Source: Nocardia stercoris
Lineage (GTDB): Bacteria; Actinomycetota; Actinomycetes; Mycobacteriales; Mycobacteriaceae
Direction of reading: 5' to 3'
DNA: 64,000 bases
Assembly: GCF_003696265.1 (NCBI RefSeq)
Contig: NZ_RFFH01000006.1
Coordinates: 340,892-404,891, forward strand
Shown piece after piece: positions 49,801-57,280 of the stretch. Every line of letters starts with the position of its first letter. Within the stretch, counting starts at the first letter, position 1. Position numbers and translations under genes: made by a program. The notes beneath the pieces were generated by a model. That model did no database searches. It had not been told where the DNA came from and saw only the letters and a list, made by a program, of their open reading frames with translations.

Positions 49801-52800
49801 GGCCGGTGCCGCGTCACCGAGCATGAACTCGAGCCGCTGAGCCGGGTAGGTGACGTCGATCGGCAGGTAGGCGGCGCCGGCCACCAGCACGCCGAGCAGC
49901 GCCACCGGCAGCTCCGCTGACCGCGTAATCGCCACGGCCACCCGCGATTCCGGCCCGACGCCCTGCGCGATCAGGGCGCGGGCGACCTGGTTGGCGCCCT
50001 GCTGCAACCGGGCATAGTTCAGGGTGGTGTCCCCGCAGCGGACGGCGACCGACCCGGGATTCCGGGCCGCTTGCGCCGCAACGAGATCCACCAGGGTGAC
50101 CGGCGGCACCGGCACACCCTCGGCGTGCCAGGCACTGAGCAGCAGGTCCCGCTCCCCCGGCGCGAGCACGTCGATATCGCCGACGATCACCCCGGAGTCG
50201 ATTGCGACCGCGCGCAGCACACGGCGCAACCGGTCGGCGAAGTCCTGCACGGTGGCCGCGTCGAAAAGCTCTGTGGCGTAACTGAACGAGGCGGCCATAC
50301 CGGCCGCCGCACCGTCGGCCGCGGTCTGCTCCACCACCGACAACTGCAGGTCGAACTTGGCCATCGGCACGCCCGTGTCCAGGGACCGGACTTCCAGCCC
50401 GGGCAGTTCCAGCGCGGCGGGCGCCAGGTTCTGGAAGGTCAGCGCCACCTGGAACAACGGCGACCGGGCCGCCGACCGCGCGGGCTCGAGCAGGTCGACC
50501 AGCCGCTCGAACGGCAGGTCGGCGTGCCCGAACGCGGCGATGGCGGTGGCCCGGACCGCGCGCAGCAACTCGTCGAACGGGGTCTGCGGGGCCACCTCGC
50601 TGCGCAGCACCACGGTATTGACGAACATGCCGACGAGGTCGTCGAGGGCGGCGTCACCGCGGCCGGCGATCGGGGTGCCGACGGCGATGTCGCGGGTGCC
50701 GGACAGGCGGGCCAGCAGCACCGCCAGCGCGGCGTGCACCACCATGAACAGGGTGGCGCCGTGCTCGTGCGCCAGCCGGGTGAGCCGGGCGTGCACCTCG
50801 GCGTCGATCTCGAACTCCAGCAGCCCGCCGGCGTGCGACGCCACGACGGGGCGGGGACGATCGGCGGGCAGATCCAATTGTTCGGGCATCCCGGCGAGTT
50901 GGTCACGCCAGAACGAGATCTGTTGGCTGAGTATCGATTCTGGTTCGTCCGCGGAACCGAGCACCTCGCGCTGCCACAGCGTGTAGTCGGCGTACTGGAC
51001 CGGCAGCGGGGATCGTTGCGGCTCGCCGCCGCGCAGGCGTTCCAGGTAGGAGGTCATCACGTCGCGGGTCAGCGGCGCCATGGAGAAGCCGTCGCCGGCG
51101 ATGTGGTGCACCACGCAGACCAGTACGTGTTCGCGCGGGCCGATCCGGATCACCCGCACCCGCAGCGGCGGGCCGGCGGTGACGTCGAACGGGGCGCCGA
51201 CGGTCTCGGCGACCAGGTCCGCGAGCCGCTCGCGGCTACCGTCGATCACCGGAACCTGCTGTACCACACAGTAATCGGTGATCGGCAGCACCAGTTGGTA
51301 GCCTTCGCCGTCGAGTTCGGGGTACACGGTGCGCAGTACCTCGTGCCGCTCCACCACATCACGAATCGCGGCACGCAGGACGTCGATGTCGAGTTCGCCG
51401 CGCAACTGGAGGGCGACCGGGATGTGGTCGACGGCGCTGCCCGGGTCGAACCGGTTGAGGAACCACATGCGCTGCTGGGCGTAGGACAGCGGGATGCGGT
51501 CCGGGCGCGCCATCGGGCGCGGGCCGCCGCTGCTGCCGGCGCCGGCGTGCGATTCGAGCCGCTCGGCCAACGCGGCCACCGTGGTCGCCTCGAACAACAG
51601 CTGCACCGGGACGCGCGCGTCGAGCGCGGCGCCGAGCCGGGCGGCGGCCTGGGCGGCCAGCAGCGAGTTGCCGCCGAGTTCGAAGAAGTCGTCGTCGGCG
51701 CCCACCCGGTCGGCACCGGACAGCAGCAGTGCCGCGAACACGTCGGCGACGATCTCCTCGACCGGGGTAGCCGGGGCGCGGAATTCCCGTGCGGCGAAAG
51801 AAGGTTCGGGCAGCCGCGCCCGGTCCAGCTTGCCGACCGGGGTCAGCGGGATCTCGTCCAGCACGATGATCGACTGCGGAATCATGTACGCGGGCAACGA
51901 TTGTCCGAGATAGGTTGCCAGCGTGGCCGGTTCGGCCATCGCGCCGGGTCGGGGCAGCACATAGGACACCAGTGCGGTTACGCCCGAAGGCAATTCGCGG
52001 CCCAGCGTGACGGCGTAGTCCAGGTCGGGGTGGGCGGTCAGGGCATTGTCGATCTCGCCCAGTTCGATCCGGAAGCCGCGGATCTTCACCTGGAAGTCGG
52101 TGCGGCCGATGACCTCCAGATTGCCGTCGGATGCGTTGCGCCGCACCAGGTCACCGGTGCGATACAGCCGGGTGCCCGGTGCGGCGGTGTCGGCGCCGAA
52201 CGGGTTGGCCACGAACCGTTCCGCGGTCAGTGCCTGCCGGCCGAGATACCCCTGGGCCAGTGCCGCGCCCGAGAGATAGAGTTCGCCGACCACACCGGCC
52301 GGCACCGGCCGCAGCCGCCCGTCGAGGACGAAGGCGCCGTAACCCGGTATCGCCGTGCCGATATGGATCGGCCCGCCCGGGAGCAGCGGGTCGCCGCAGG
52401 TGGCGGCGATGGTGGCCTCGGTGGGGCCGTAACTGTTGTAGAAGCGGGTGGTGCCGCGGGCCCAGCGGGCGACCAGTTCCGGGCCGAACCGGTCACCGAT
52501 GACCATGACGACCTCGAGCGCGTCGAGTCCGGCCGAGTCGACGGATTCCAGTGCGGCCGGGGTGATCAGCATGTGCGTGACCGCCTCGCGGGCCAGCAGA
52601 TCCGCCAATTCGAAGCCGCCGAAGATCTTCGGCGGACACACCACCAGGGTGGCGCCGGTGGTGAAGGTCAGCAGCAGTTCCAGCACCGACACGTCGAAGT
52701 TGGGCGAGCAGACGTGCGCCACCCGTTTCCCGCGGGCGACTCCGAACCGTTCCCGCTCCGACGCCACCAGGCCCGCCAGCCCGGCATGGGTCACCACGAC

Positions 52801-53376
52801 ACCCTTCGGGCGGCCGGTGGAACCGGACGTGTAGATCACGTAGGCGGGGTGCAGGTCGCTGATCGCGCGGATGCCGTCGGTGTAGGAGACGGGATGCGCG
52901 GGCATCGCCGCGATCAGGGCCGCGGTCTGCGGGTCGTCGAGCACCACCCAGGGCAGATCGGTGCCGTAGGCCGCCCGGTGGGCCGACATCGACACACCGA
53001 GCAAGGCGCGGGAGTCCGAGAGCATGTAGCGGATGCGCTCGGGCGGATAGCTCGGGTCGACCGGCACGTACGCGGCGCCGGTCTTGGCTACCGCCCAGAC
53101 GGCCAGGACCGATTCGATGGAACGGGCGATTCCGACGGCGACCACGTCACCGGCCCCGACCCCGTGCTGCAGCAGGCGGCGGGCCAGGCGGGAGGATGCT
53201 TCGTCGAGTTCCCGGTAGGTGAGGGTCCGGGCGAGGGTGGGGTCGGCGGAACCGAACCGGATGGCCTCCGCGTCGGCGGCGGATTCGACTGCGGCGGTGA
53301 GCAATTGCCCGAACAACGGGCTTCCGGCGCGACGGCGGCGACTGGTACTTCGGGCGGAGCGGCGGACACTTTCCAT
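46036..53376 (-). CDS. NRPS with two full modules, a third C domain and a vestigial A domain (NRPS-1)
   Basis: A 2446-residue synthetase. Order with approximate residues: A1 (25-520), T1 (Ser 571), C (632-1060, HHIAGDG), A2 (1095-1600), T2 (Ser 1645), C (1712-2140, HHIAGDG), then an incomplete A domain (2170-2446) with no carrier protein after it. It starts with A and has no starter C or acyl-ligase, so the chain should begin with a free amino acid. A2 shows the classic threonine code. I start it at 53376 (MESVRRSARS), preceded by GAGAGG about 13 bases upstream; the frame extends to 53589 but that runs through the promoter region and the regulator's terminator. It is followed by NRPS-2 after 220 bp in the same direction. 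Both probably work in one assembly line. Confidence 0.93.
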   Translation of the reverse strand: MESVRRSARSTSRRRRAGSPLFGQLLTAAVESAADAEAIRFGSADPTLARTLTYRELDEASSRLARRLLQHGVGAGDVVAVGIARSIESVLAVWAVAKTGAAYVPVDPSYPPERIRYMLSDSRALLGVSMSAHRAAYGTDLPWVVLDDPQTAALIAAMPAHPVSYTDGIRAISDLHPAYVIYTSGSTGRPKGVVVTHAGLAGLVASERERFGVARGKRVAHVCSPNFDVSVLELLLTFTTGATLVVCPPKIFGGFELADLLAREAVTHMLITPAALESVDSAGLDALEVVMVIGDRFGPELVARWARGTTRFYNSYGPTEATIAATCGDPLLPGGPIHIGTAIPGYGAFVLDGRLRPVPAGVVGELYLSGAALAQGYLGRQALTAERFVANPFGADTAAPGTRLYRTGDLVRRNASDGNLEVIGRTDFQVKIRGFRIELGEIDNALTAHPDLDYAVTLGRELPSGVTALVSYVLPRPGAMAEPATLATYLGQSLPAYMIPQSIIVLDEIPLTPVGKLDRARLPEPSFAAREFRAPATPVEEIVADVFAALLLSGADRVGADDDFFELGGNSLLAAQAAARLGAALDARVPVQLLFEATTVAALAERLESHAGAGSSGGPRPMARPDRIPLSYAQQRMWFLNRFDPGSAVDHIPVALQLRGELDIDVLRAAIRDVVERHEVLRTVYPELDGEGYQLVLPITDYCVVQQVPVIDGSRERLADLVAETVGAPFDVTAGPPLRVRVIRIGPREHVLVCVVHHIAGDGFSMAPLTRDVMTSYLERLRGGEPQRSPLPVQYADYTLWQREVLGSADEPESILSQQISFWRDQLAGMPEQLDLPADRPRPVVASHAGGLLEFEIDAEVHARLTRLAHEHGATLFMVVHAALAVLLARLSGTRDIAVGTPIAGRGDAALDDLVGMFVNTVVLRSEVAPQTPFDELLRAVRATAIAAFGHADLPFERLVDLLEPARSAARSPLFQVALTFQNLAPAALELPGLEVRSLDTGVPMAKFDLQLSVVEQTAADGAAAGMAASFSYATELFDAATVQDFADRLRRVLRAVAIDSGVIVGDIDVLAPGERDLLLSAWHAEGVPVPPVTLVDLVAAQAARNPGSVAVRCGDTTLNYARLQQGANQVARALIAQGVGPESRVAVAITRSAELPVALLGVLVAGAAYLPIDVTYPAQRLEFMLGDAAPACILTGTELLTALPATDIPLVLLEETGNFGDRPVTDADRLAPLRPDHPAYVIYTSGSTGVPKGVGVTHANVLELFANTQLLFEFDETDVWTVFHSFAFDFSVWELWCALATGGAVVVVDHLTSRAPEQFRELLVQEQVTVLNQTPSAFYQLAEADRTAGTTGLALRYVIFGGEALDLRRLRPWYERHPERAPQLVNMYGITETTVHVSFLGLSEELAQTSASVIGRALPGLGTYVLDERLRPAPVGVGGELYISGAQLTRGYLGRPGLTATRFVANPFGAPGSRMYRSGDIGRWAGHGGEPVLEYAGRTDHQVQLRGFRIELGEVEAALLRLPGVSQAVALVRPDTLAGDRLIGYVVPESGADPLDPVGIRTAAGEFLTGYMVPDIVVVLDALPLTPNGKLDRKALPAPEFGSVVTHRAPGTPIEQAVATVFGGLLGVAEVGLDDDFFALGGNSLSATRAVARINEALDAALTVRELFGASTVAALAARIVPGATPAARPQLTRIPRPHTGTPGQPGFPLSLAQQRMWVLNQLEPESPAYNIPLAIRLIGTLDVPALQQAVADVLERHETLRTRYPVVVAGGLPYQEILPVSEVLPEGVPVVAATDPVAQITGLAGAGFDVTREVPVRAVLLAAPGGGEHVFALVLHHIAGDGASLVPLARDLMTAYAARAAGGEPGWAPLEVQYVDYAVWQRATIGSDADETSVAAQQLNFWRGKLRGLSGTGLVLPDRILPAVPSMQGAALTFTAPAAVHEGMIRIAREHNSSLFMVVHAALAALLARQSGSADVVIGTPIAGRGERALDPMVGMFVNTLALRTAVSAADTFDTLVETARDADLAAFAHADLPFERVAEVVAPGRSGDRNSLFQVMLTFQNNERPTLELPGLRVEAVETDFVAAKFDLQIGVEPRHAADGTPGELAMVLAYATDVFDEATVRAVGSRFERVLAAVSADPQILIGAIDLLDESERARLEAEPMAPVEATTTTIGTALAQALAAAVEDDPEGPALVVGESVLADYQELDARSSRLARVLIGRGCGPGVGVAVRAPRGLDAAVAVWAVLKSGAAVVPLAEGGRLPAGLEVKVGLTLSASTAGQVPSVDWLVLDEPAVQAEVARESARPVTYANRTRALRGADPAFVAGSTLTYDKLAAAVDRLRRGTELTFESRCYREGPDDSPAALLEIVAAGTTGAALVLPVDNSATGLGAEWITHLFADEAALDRWDPEPMADLQAVVAESGARAEFGSAVVELLEDLLPGAN

Positions 53377-53474
53377 TCGCGTACATTCACCTCTCGTCCA
53401 AGCGGATCCGCGCGGCCCCGCGCCCCCCGGCGGCTCCGGCGATGCGCTCCTCGGCACCCCTGGCGCACGCCGAG

Positions 53475-53485
53475 TAATCATATTA
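53475..53485 (-). promoter_or_regulatory. Candidate NRPS-1 promoter with palindromic -10
   Basis: On the minus strand TAATATGATTA is an AT-rich island in very GC-rich DNA. It is a perfect TAAT-ATG-ATTA palindrome and contains TATGAT, close to a consensus -10. It predicts a transcript start near 53470 and a leader of about 95 nt. The -35 is weak, which would fit an activator-dependent promoter. Confidence 0.4.
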
Positions 53486-53558
53486 GGGGCCCGTAGGCGC
53501 ACCTGTTCATCGACCGAAAAGGCTGTTCCGCTACGCCCGAGCGACAATGCGGACAAAG

Positions 53559-53591
53559 AAGTGGGCCGGTTCACAAGGAACCGGCCCACTT
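53559..53591 (-). terminator. Terminator of the LuxR-type regulator gene
   Basis: AAGTGGGCCGGTTC (53559-53572) and GAACCGGCCCACTT (53578-53591) form a perfect 14-bp stem with a 5-nt loop. On the minus strand TTCTTTG follows. It lies 13 bp after the regulator stop codon and separates it from the NRPS genes. Confidence 0.75.
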
Positions 53592-53604
53592 CGGGTATTT
53601 CGGA

Positions 53605-54582
53605 TCAGAGCCAGCCGCGCCGCATGGCCTGCACGCCCGCCTGGAAGCGGGTGCTGGCACCCAGCCGCTCCAGCAGGCTCGCCGTACGGCGGACCACGGT
53701 GCGCCGCGACATGCCCAGCCGCCGGGCGATGGTGTCGTCGGTGGCGCCCAGACCCATCAGGGTGAGGATGGCGCGGTCGCGCTCGTCGAGCGGTTCGGCC
53801 GGGTTCACCGAGATCGGCGCGGACAGCGCCCACAGCACGTCGAAGGTCCGCGTGAGGGTGTCCAGCAGCGGCGAAGGGCCGATCCGCAGCCCCATCGGGT
53901 CGCCGCGGCGCTCGTCGTTGTGCAGCATCAGGCTGGCGCGCTCGCCGTCGCTGACGATGACCTTCAGCGGCGGGTCGGGCAGCGTGCGGGCCTGCGCGCC
54001 GGCGGCGTTGGTCGCCAGCGCGAAGCGCAGCCGGTCCGGGTCCTGGTAGACGGTGTCCTGGTAGAGCGTCTGGTAGCGCACACCGGACGCGATCCGAGCC
54101 GCCTTCAGCTCGAACAGCCGCTCGGCGGCCGCGCCCTCGGTGACGTAGGGTCCGCGCTCGATCACCCGCACGCTGGTGCGGGCCGACCGCTGCATCTCCT
54201 CGTAGACCGCGACGAGCTCACGCGTCTCGTAGATCGGTTCGACGGTGCCGTCGCCGCGCTCGGAGCGCCGCACCGAACGGAACACCTCGCCGAGTTGGGC
54301 GGCGGCCGCGTGCATGCGGGCCGTCTCCTGCTGCCGGCGACGAGACTCCGCCTCCGACAACGCTTCCGGCGCGAACGCCTCCCACACGACGGTCGAGCCG
54401 GCGTCGATGCGCACCGCGGCCTGCAGCTCGCACAGCCGCTCGAGGGCGGCCTCCACGGTCTCGGCCGAGCTGCCCAGCATGGCCGCCAGTTCGGCCGCGC
54501 CGGAGCGCGGATGTTGGACGAGAGCGGCATACGCCCTGCCGTGCAGCGACCCCGAATCGAATAGTTCGTACAATCCCGTCAC
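53605..54582 (-). CDS. LuxR-type transcriptional regulator with TrmB-like N-terminus
   Basis: A 325-residue DNA-binding regulator. The C-terminus is a LuxR/GerE helix-turn-helix: GLGATDDTIARRLGMSRRTV followed by ASLLERLGASTRFQAGVQA. The N-terminal 60 residues resemble a winged helix of TrmB/sugar-regulator type (AELAAMLGSSAETVEAALERL). The middle (about 95-260) resembles the PLD-like sensor region seen in this actinobacterial class. The start is a GTG at 54582 with GTGGAG five bases upstream. Such regulators often flank NRPS/PKS clusters. It is transcribed toward the NRPS genes but ends at its own terminator, so it likely acts in trans on the NRPS-1 promoter. Confidence 0.8.
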   Translation of the reverse strand: MTGLYELFDSGSLHGRAYAALVQHPRSGAAELAAMLGSSAETVEAALERLCELQAAVRIDAGSTVVWEAFAPEALSEAESRRRQQETARMHAAAAQLGEVFRSVRRSERGDGTVEPIYETRELVAVYEEMQRSARTSVRVIERGPYVTEGAAAERLFELKAARIASGVRYQTLYQDTVYQDPDRLRFALATNAAGAQARTLPDPPLKVIVSDGERASLMLHNDERRGDPMGLRIGPSPLLDTLTRTFDVLWALSAPISVNPAEPLDERDRAILTLMGLGATDDTIARRLGMSRRTVVRRTASLLERLGASTRFQAGVQAMRRGWL

Positions 54583-54632
54583 GTTAACTCCACGGAGACC
54601 GAGTTCGCCCCCGACCACCGGTCCTGCCACGA

Positions 54633-55541
54633 TCACTGTGCCGGCCCCCATTGCTGTGTGAGGACGACTCCCTTGCTGGCCAAGTAAGGCTCCGGATCTA
54701 TCTTGTTGTCGTTCGCATCCCAGATTTCCAGGTGCAGATGTGGTCCGGTCGAGTTGCCGCGGTTGCCGACGGTGGCGATTTCGTCACCTACGTTCACCCG
54801 CTGCCCGACCTGAGTGAGAATGTCGTTGACGTGGCCGTACACCGCTGTCGTGCCGTCGTCCTGTTTGACCCGGACCCAGAGGCCGAAGCCCGAGGCCGGG
54901 CCGGCGTCGATCACCGTGCCACTCGCGACGGAGTGGATCGGCTCACCGATGGGATCGGCGAAGTCGATGCCGGAATGGAAAGCGCCCCAACGGGATCCGA
55001 ACGGGGAACTCTCCTGCCCGGAGACCGGCCGGACCGCCAGTGGCGGGCGTTGCAGATTTTTTATCGCCGCCTCGGCCTGCGCGAGTGGACCGGCCACCTC
55101 GGGCGGCAGGTTCTGCAGGCCGAACGGCGCGGGGACCGGCATCGGCGCCGGAACCGGTGCCGACTCGACCAGGGGTGCGGCCGGGGCCGGAGCGGCCAGC
55201 GGCAACAGCAGCTGATCGAAACCCTTCGCGGTGGTGGTCGACGACTTCTCCTGCGCCGCAGCACCGTCGTGACCGCCGCCGACCAGAATCGGTGCGGCGT
55301 GGGCGATTTGGGTGGCGGTACCGACCAGCGCGCCGGTGGCGACGGCACCGCTGGCGGCGAGCTTGAGCCGGTCGGCCGTGCGCGGCCGGGCGCGATGGCT
55401 GGTCCGCTTCGGGGCGTCGGCGGCGCCCGCGCGGAGTAGGTCCGCGACGGCTACGGAACTCGAGGTTTCTCGGTGCTGCGGCAAGATGCTGTCCTCGCGT
55501 CGATCAACGGGCTCCGGATATGGCGGCTGCCGAATCTTCAT
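54633..55541 (-). CDS. Secreted M23-family metallopeptidase
   Basis: A 302-residue exported peptidase of the LytM/M23 family, which cuts peptidoglycan cross-links or acts as an amidase activator. The catalytic domain (about residues 185-290) shows the zinc ligands in FHSGIDFADP (HxxxD) and HLHLEI (HxH), and GHVNDI. Before it come a long basic N-terminus, a hydrophobic export segment (about residues 60-85, ending AHAAP), and a Pro/Ala-rich linker of about 60 residues. The ATG at 55541 is chosen because the protein body begins there; no good ribosome binding site is visible and a longer start cannot be excluded. Its stop lies 50 bp from the regulator's start. A role in cell-wall turnover is likely. 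Confidence 0.85.
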   Translation of the reverse strand: MKIRQPPYPEPVDRREDSILPQHRETSSSVAVADLLRAGAADAPKRTSHRARPRTADRLKLAASGAVATGALVGTATQIAHAAPILVGGGHDGAAAQEKSSTTTAKGFDQLLLPLAAPAPAAPLVESAPVPAPMPVPAPFGLQNLPPEVAGPLAQAEAAIKNLQRPPLAVRPVSGQESSPFGSRWGAFHSGIDFADPIGEPIHSVASGTVIDAGPASGFGLWVRVKQDDGTTAVYGHVNDILTQVGQRVNVGDEIATVGNRGNSTGPHLHLEIWDANDNKIDPEPYLASKGVVLTQQWGPAQ

Positions 55542-55739
55542 CGAGGTGGTGGCTGCGGTACAGATAACGATTCGGCATCTACCGTGACGCAAACTGTACT
55601 CCATCGTGATCATTCCGCAACCTTCAACTCGAAAAAGCTGGTCATCCGCGCCGAACCCCGATCTGATCGGCCACATTCGTGAGCATCGTTCTGCGATCCC
55701 CGATAAACCTCCGTCCGTACTTCGTGCTAGAGAATCGAC

Positions 55740-56786
55740 GTGATCCTCGACGACCTGCAGGCCCCGATCGTGCTGGCCCCCATGGCCGGCGGCCCGTCCA
55801 CACCCGCACTCGCTACGGCCGTGTCCGCGGCAGGCGGGCTCGGATTCCTCGCCGCCGGATATCTCCCGGCGGCGACGGTGGCAGAGCAGATCGCCGCCGT
55901 ACGCGGGAGTACCGCCGCGCCGTTCGGGGTAAACCTGTTCGTTCCGGGCATTTCCACGCCGCCGGACCGATTCGCCGGGTATCTGACCGAACTCGGGCGC
56001 GAATTCCCTTTGGGTGAGCCACGATTCGACGACGACGACTGGGACGCCAAGCTGGAACTCCTGGTCGCGGAGCCGGTGGCCGTGGTCTCGTTCACGTTCG
56101 GCTGCCCCGATCCGGCCGCGGTGGCGCGCTTGCGCGCGGCCGGCACGGAGTGCTGGGTGACCGTGACCGGCGCGGCGGAGGCCCGCCAGGCCCGGGAAGC
56201 GGGCGCCGACGTGCTGATCGCCCAGGGCGCCGAGGCGGGCGGGCACCGCGCGACATTTGCCGACCGGCCCGCCGACGACGTGTGCGACCCGCTGTCGACG
56301 CTGGCGTTGGTCCAGTTGCTGACCGCGGCGGTGCCGGGCACGCCGATCGTCGCGGCGGGCGGCCTGGGGACCGGGGCGGCCGTGGCGGGCGTGCTGGTCG
56401 CGGGCGCGCACGGCGCCCAGCTGGGCACCGCCTTTCTGCGCTGCCCGGAGGCGGGCACCTCCCCCATGCACCGCGCGGCGCTGACCACGCCGACGCCGAC
56501 CGCACTCACCAGGGCGTTCTCCGGCCGCCGGGCGCGCGGGCTGCTGAACCGGTTCGTCGCCGAGCATCCGGACGCGCCCGCGGCCTACCCCGAAATCCAT
56601 TACGCCACCGGGCCGTTGCGGCAGCGGGCTCGAGCCGAGGGCGATCCCGACGCGGTCAATCTCTGGGCGGGCCAAGTGCACGAGCTGACGGCGGCGGAGC
56701 CGGCCGGGGAACTGGTTCGCCGGCTGACTGCCGAGGCGGATGATGCTCTGCGGCTTGCCATTTCACGACGGATTCAGGGTTATTGA
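55740..56786 (+). CDS. Nitronate monooxygenase family protein
   Basis: A 348-residue FMN-dependent TIM-barrel enzyme of the NMO/2-nitropropane dioxygenase family, which oxidises nitronates such as propionate 3-nitronate. The N-terminus IVLAPMAGGPSTPAL, the active-site segment AQGAEAGGHR with its conserved histidine, and the phosphate-binding VAAGGLGTGAAV are all present. It starts with GTG at 55740. It is cytoplasmic and stands alone; the next gene follows 57 bp later in the same direction. In most bacteria the physiological substrate is uncertain. Confidence 0.88.
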   Translation: MILDDLQAPIVLAPMAGGPSTPALATAVSAAGGLGFLAAGYLPAATVAEQIAAVRGSTAAPFGVNLFVPGISTPPDRFAGYLTELGREFPLGEPRFDDDDWDAKLELLVAEPVAVVSFTFGCPDPAAVARLRAAGTECWVTVTGAAEARQAREAGADVLIAQGAEAGGHRATFADRPADDVCDPLSTLALVQLLTAAVPGTPIVAAGGLGTGAAVAGVLVAGAHGAQLGTAFLRCPEAGTSPMHRAALTTPTPTALTRAFSGRRARGLLNRFVAEHPDAPAAYPEIHYATGPLRQRARAEGDPDAVNLWAGQVHELTAAEPAGELVRRLTAEADDALRLAISRRIQGY

Positions 56787-56843
56787 CAAGCGTTTCCGAT
56801 TAGAATTCAGTGACACTGTCCGCCGTCCCGCGAGGAGCGCGCT

Positions 56844-57236
56844 ATGTCACTGGATGTCCCCACCGCCCTACTCGAACGCGCCGAGGCCGGCGAGGTAAGC
56901 GACGCCGAATTCATCGACTGCGTCCGCACCTCGCTGCCCTACGCGTACGAGGTGGTGAGCCGGGTCGCCGAGGAACTGCGTTCGGGCACTGCCGAATTCG
57001 CCGACAACGAGATCCCGCCGCCGGACGAGACGGCCCGGGGCCAACTGCTGCGCGCCCTGGCCTCCGACGCCATCCGCGGCGGCCTGGAACGCCACTTCGG
57101 CGTGAAGCTCGCCTTCCAGAACTGCCACCGCGTAGCGGCCTTCCCACTGTCCGCGGTCGGCGGCGAAACCTACACCCGCTTCACCTCCACCCGCGCCCAA
57201 CTCCTCAACCAGAGCCCCGAACTCCGCAACTGCTGA
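56844..57236 (+). CDS. SCO5389-family conserved protein
   Basis: A 130-residue soluble protein widely conserved in actinobacteria and usually called the SCO5389 family after the Streptomyces member. The hallmark stretches are present: VSDAEFIDCVRTSLPYAYE, PPPDETARGQLLRALASDAI and GVKLAFQNCHRVAAFPL. No catalytic motif is evident and the function is not known to me. The start has GAGGAG upstream. It ends in front of a strong terminator shared with the convergent methyltransferase gene. Confidence 0.82.
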   Translation: MSLDVPTALLERAEAGEVSDAEFIDCVRTSLPYAYEVVSRVAEELRSGTAEFADNEIPPPDETARGQLLRALASDAIRGGLERHFGVKLAFQNCHRVAAFPLSAVGGETYTRFTSTRAQLLNQSPELRNC

Positions 57237-57240
57237 GCAA

Positions 57241-57274
57241 CGCCCCGTTCCGCCCGCCCGGGCGGAACGGGGCG
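57241..57274. terminator. Terminator between convergent genes
   Basis: CGCCCCGTTCCGCCCG (57241-57256) and CGGGCGGAACGGGGCG (57259-57274) are perfect complements with almost no spacer, giving a stem of about 15 bp. It lies four bases after the plus-strand stop and six bases beyond the minus-strand stop. Confidence 0.75.
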
Positions 57275-57280
57275 ATCCCT

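Noticed and set aside
28890..53376. Siderophore (nocobactin- or mycobactin-like) synthetase
   Set aside because: There are no salicylate, hydroxyphenyl-oxazoline, PKS or lysine N-hydroxylase parts, and no IdeR-type iron box was seen before NRPS-1 or the Nramp gene.
28890..53376. Internal DNA repeats in the NRPS genes as mobile or recombination elements
   Set aside because: The repetition is explained by homologous C, A and T domains sharing motifs.
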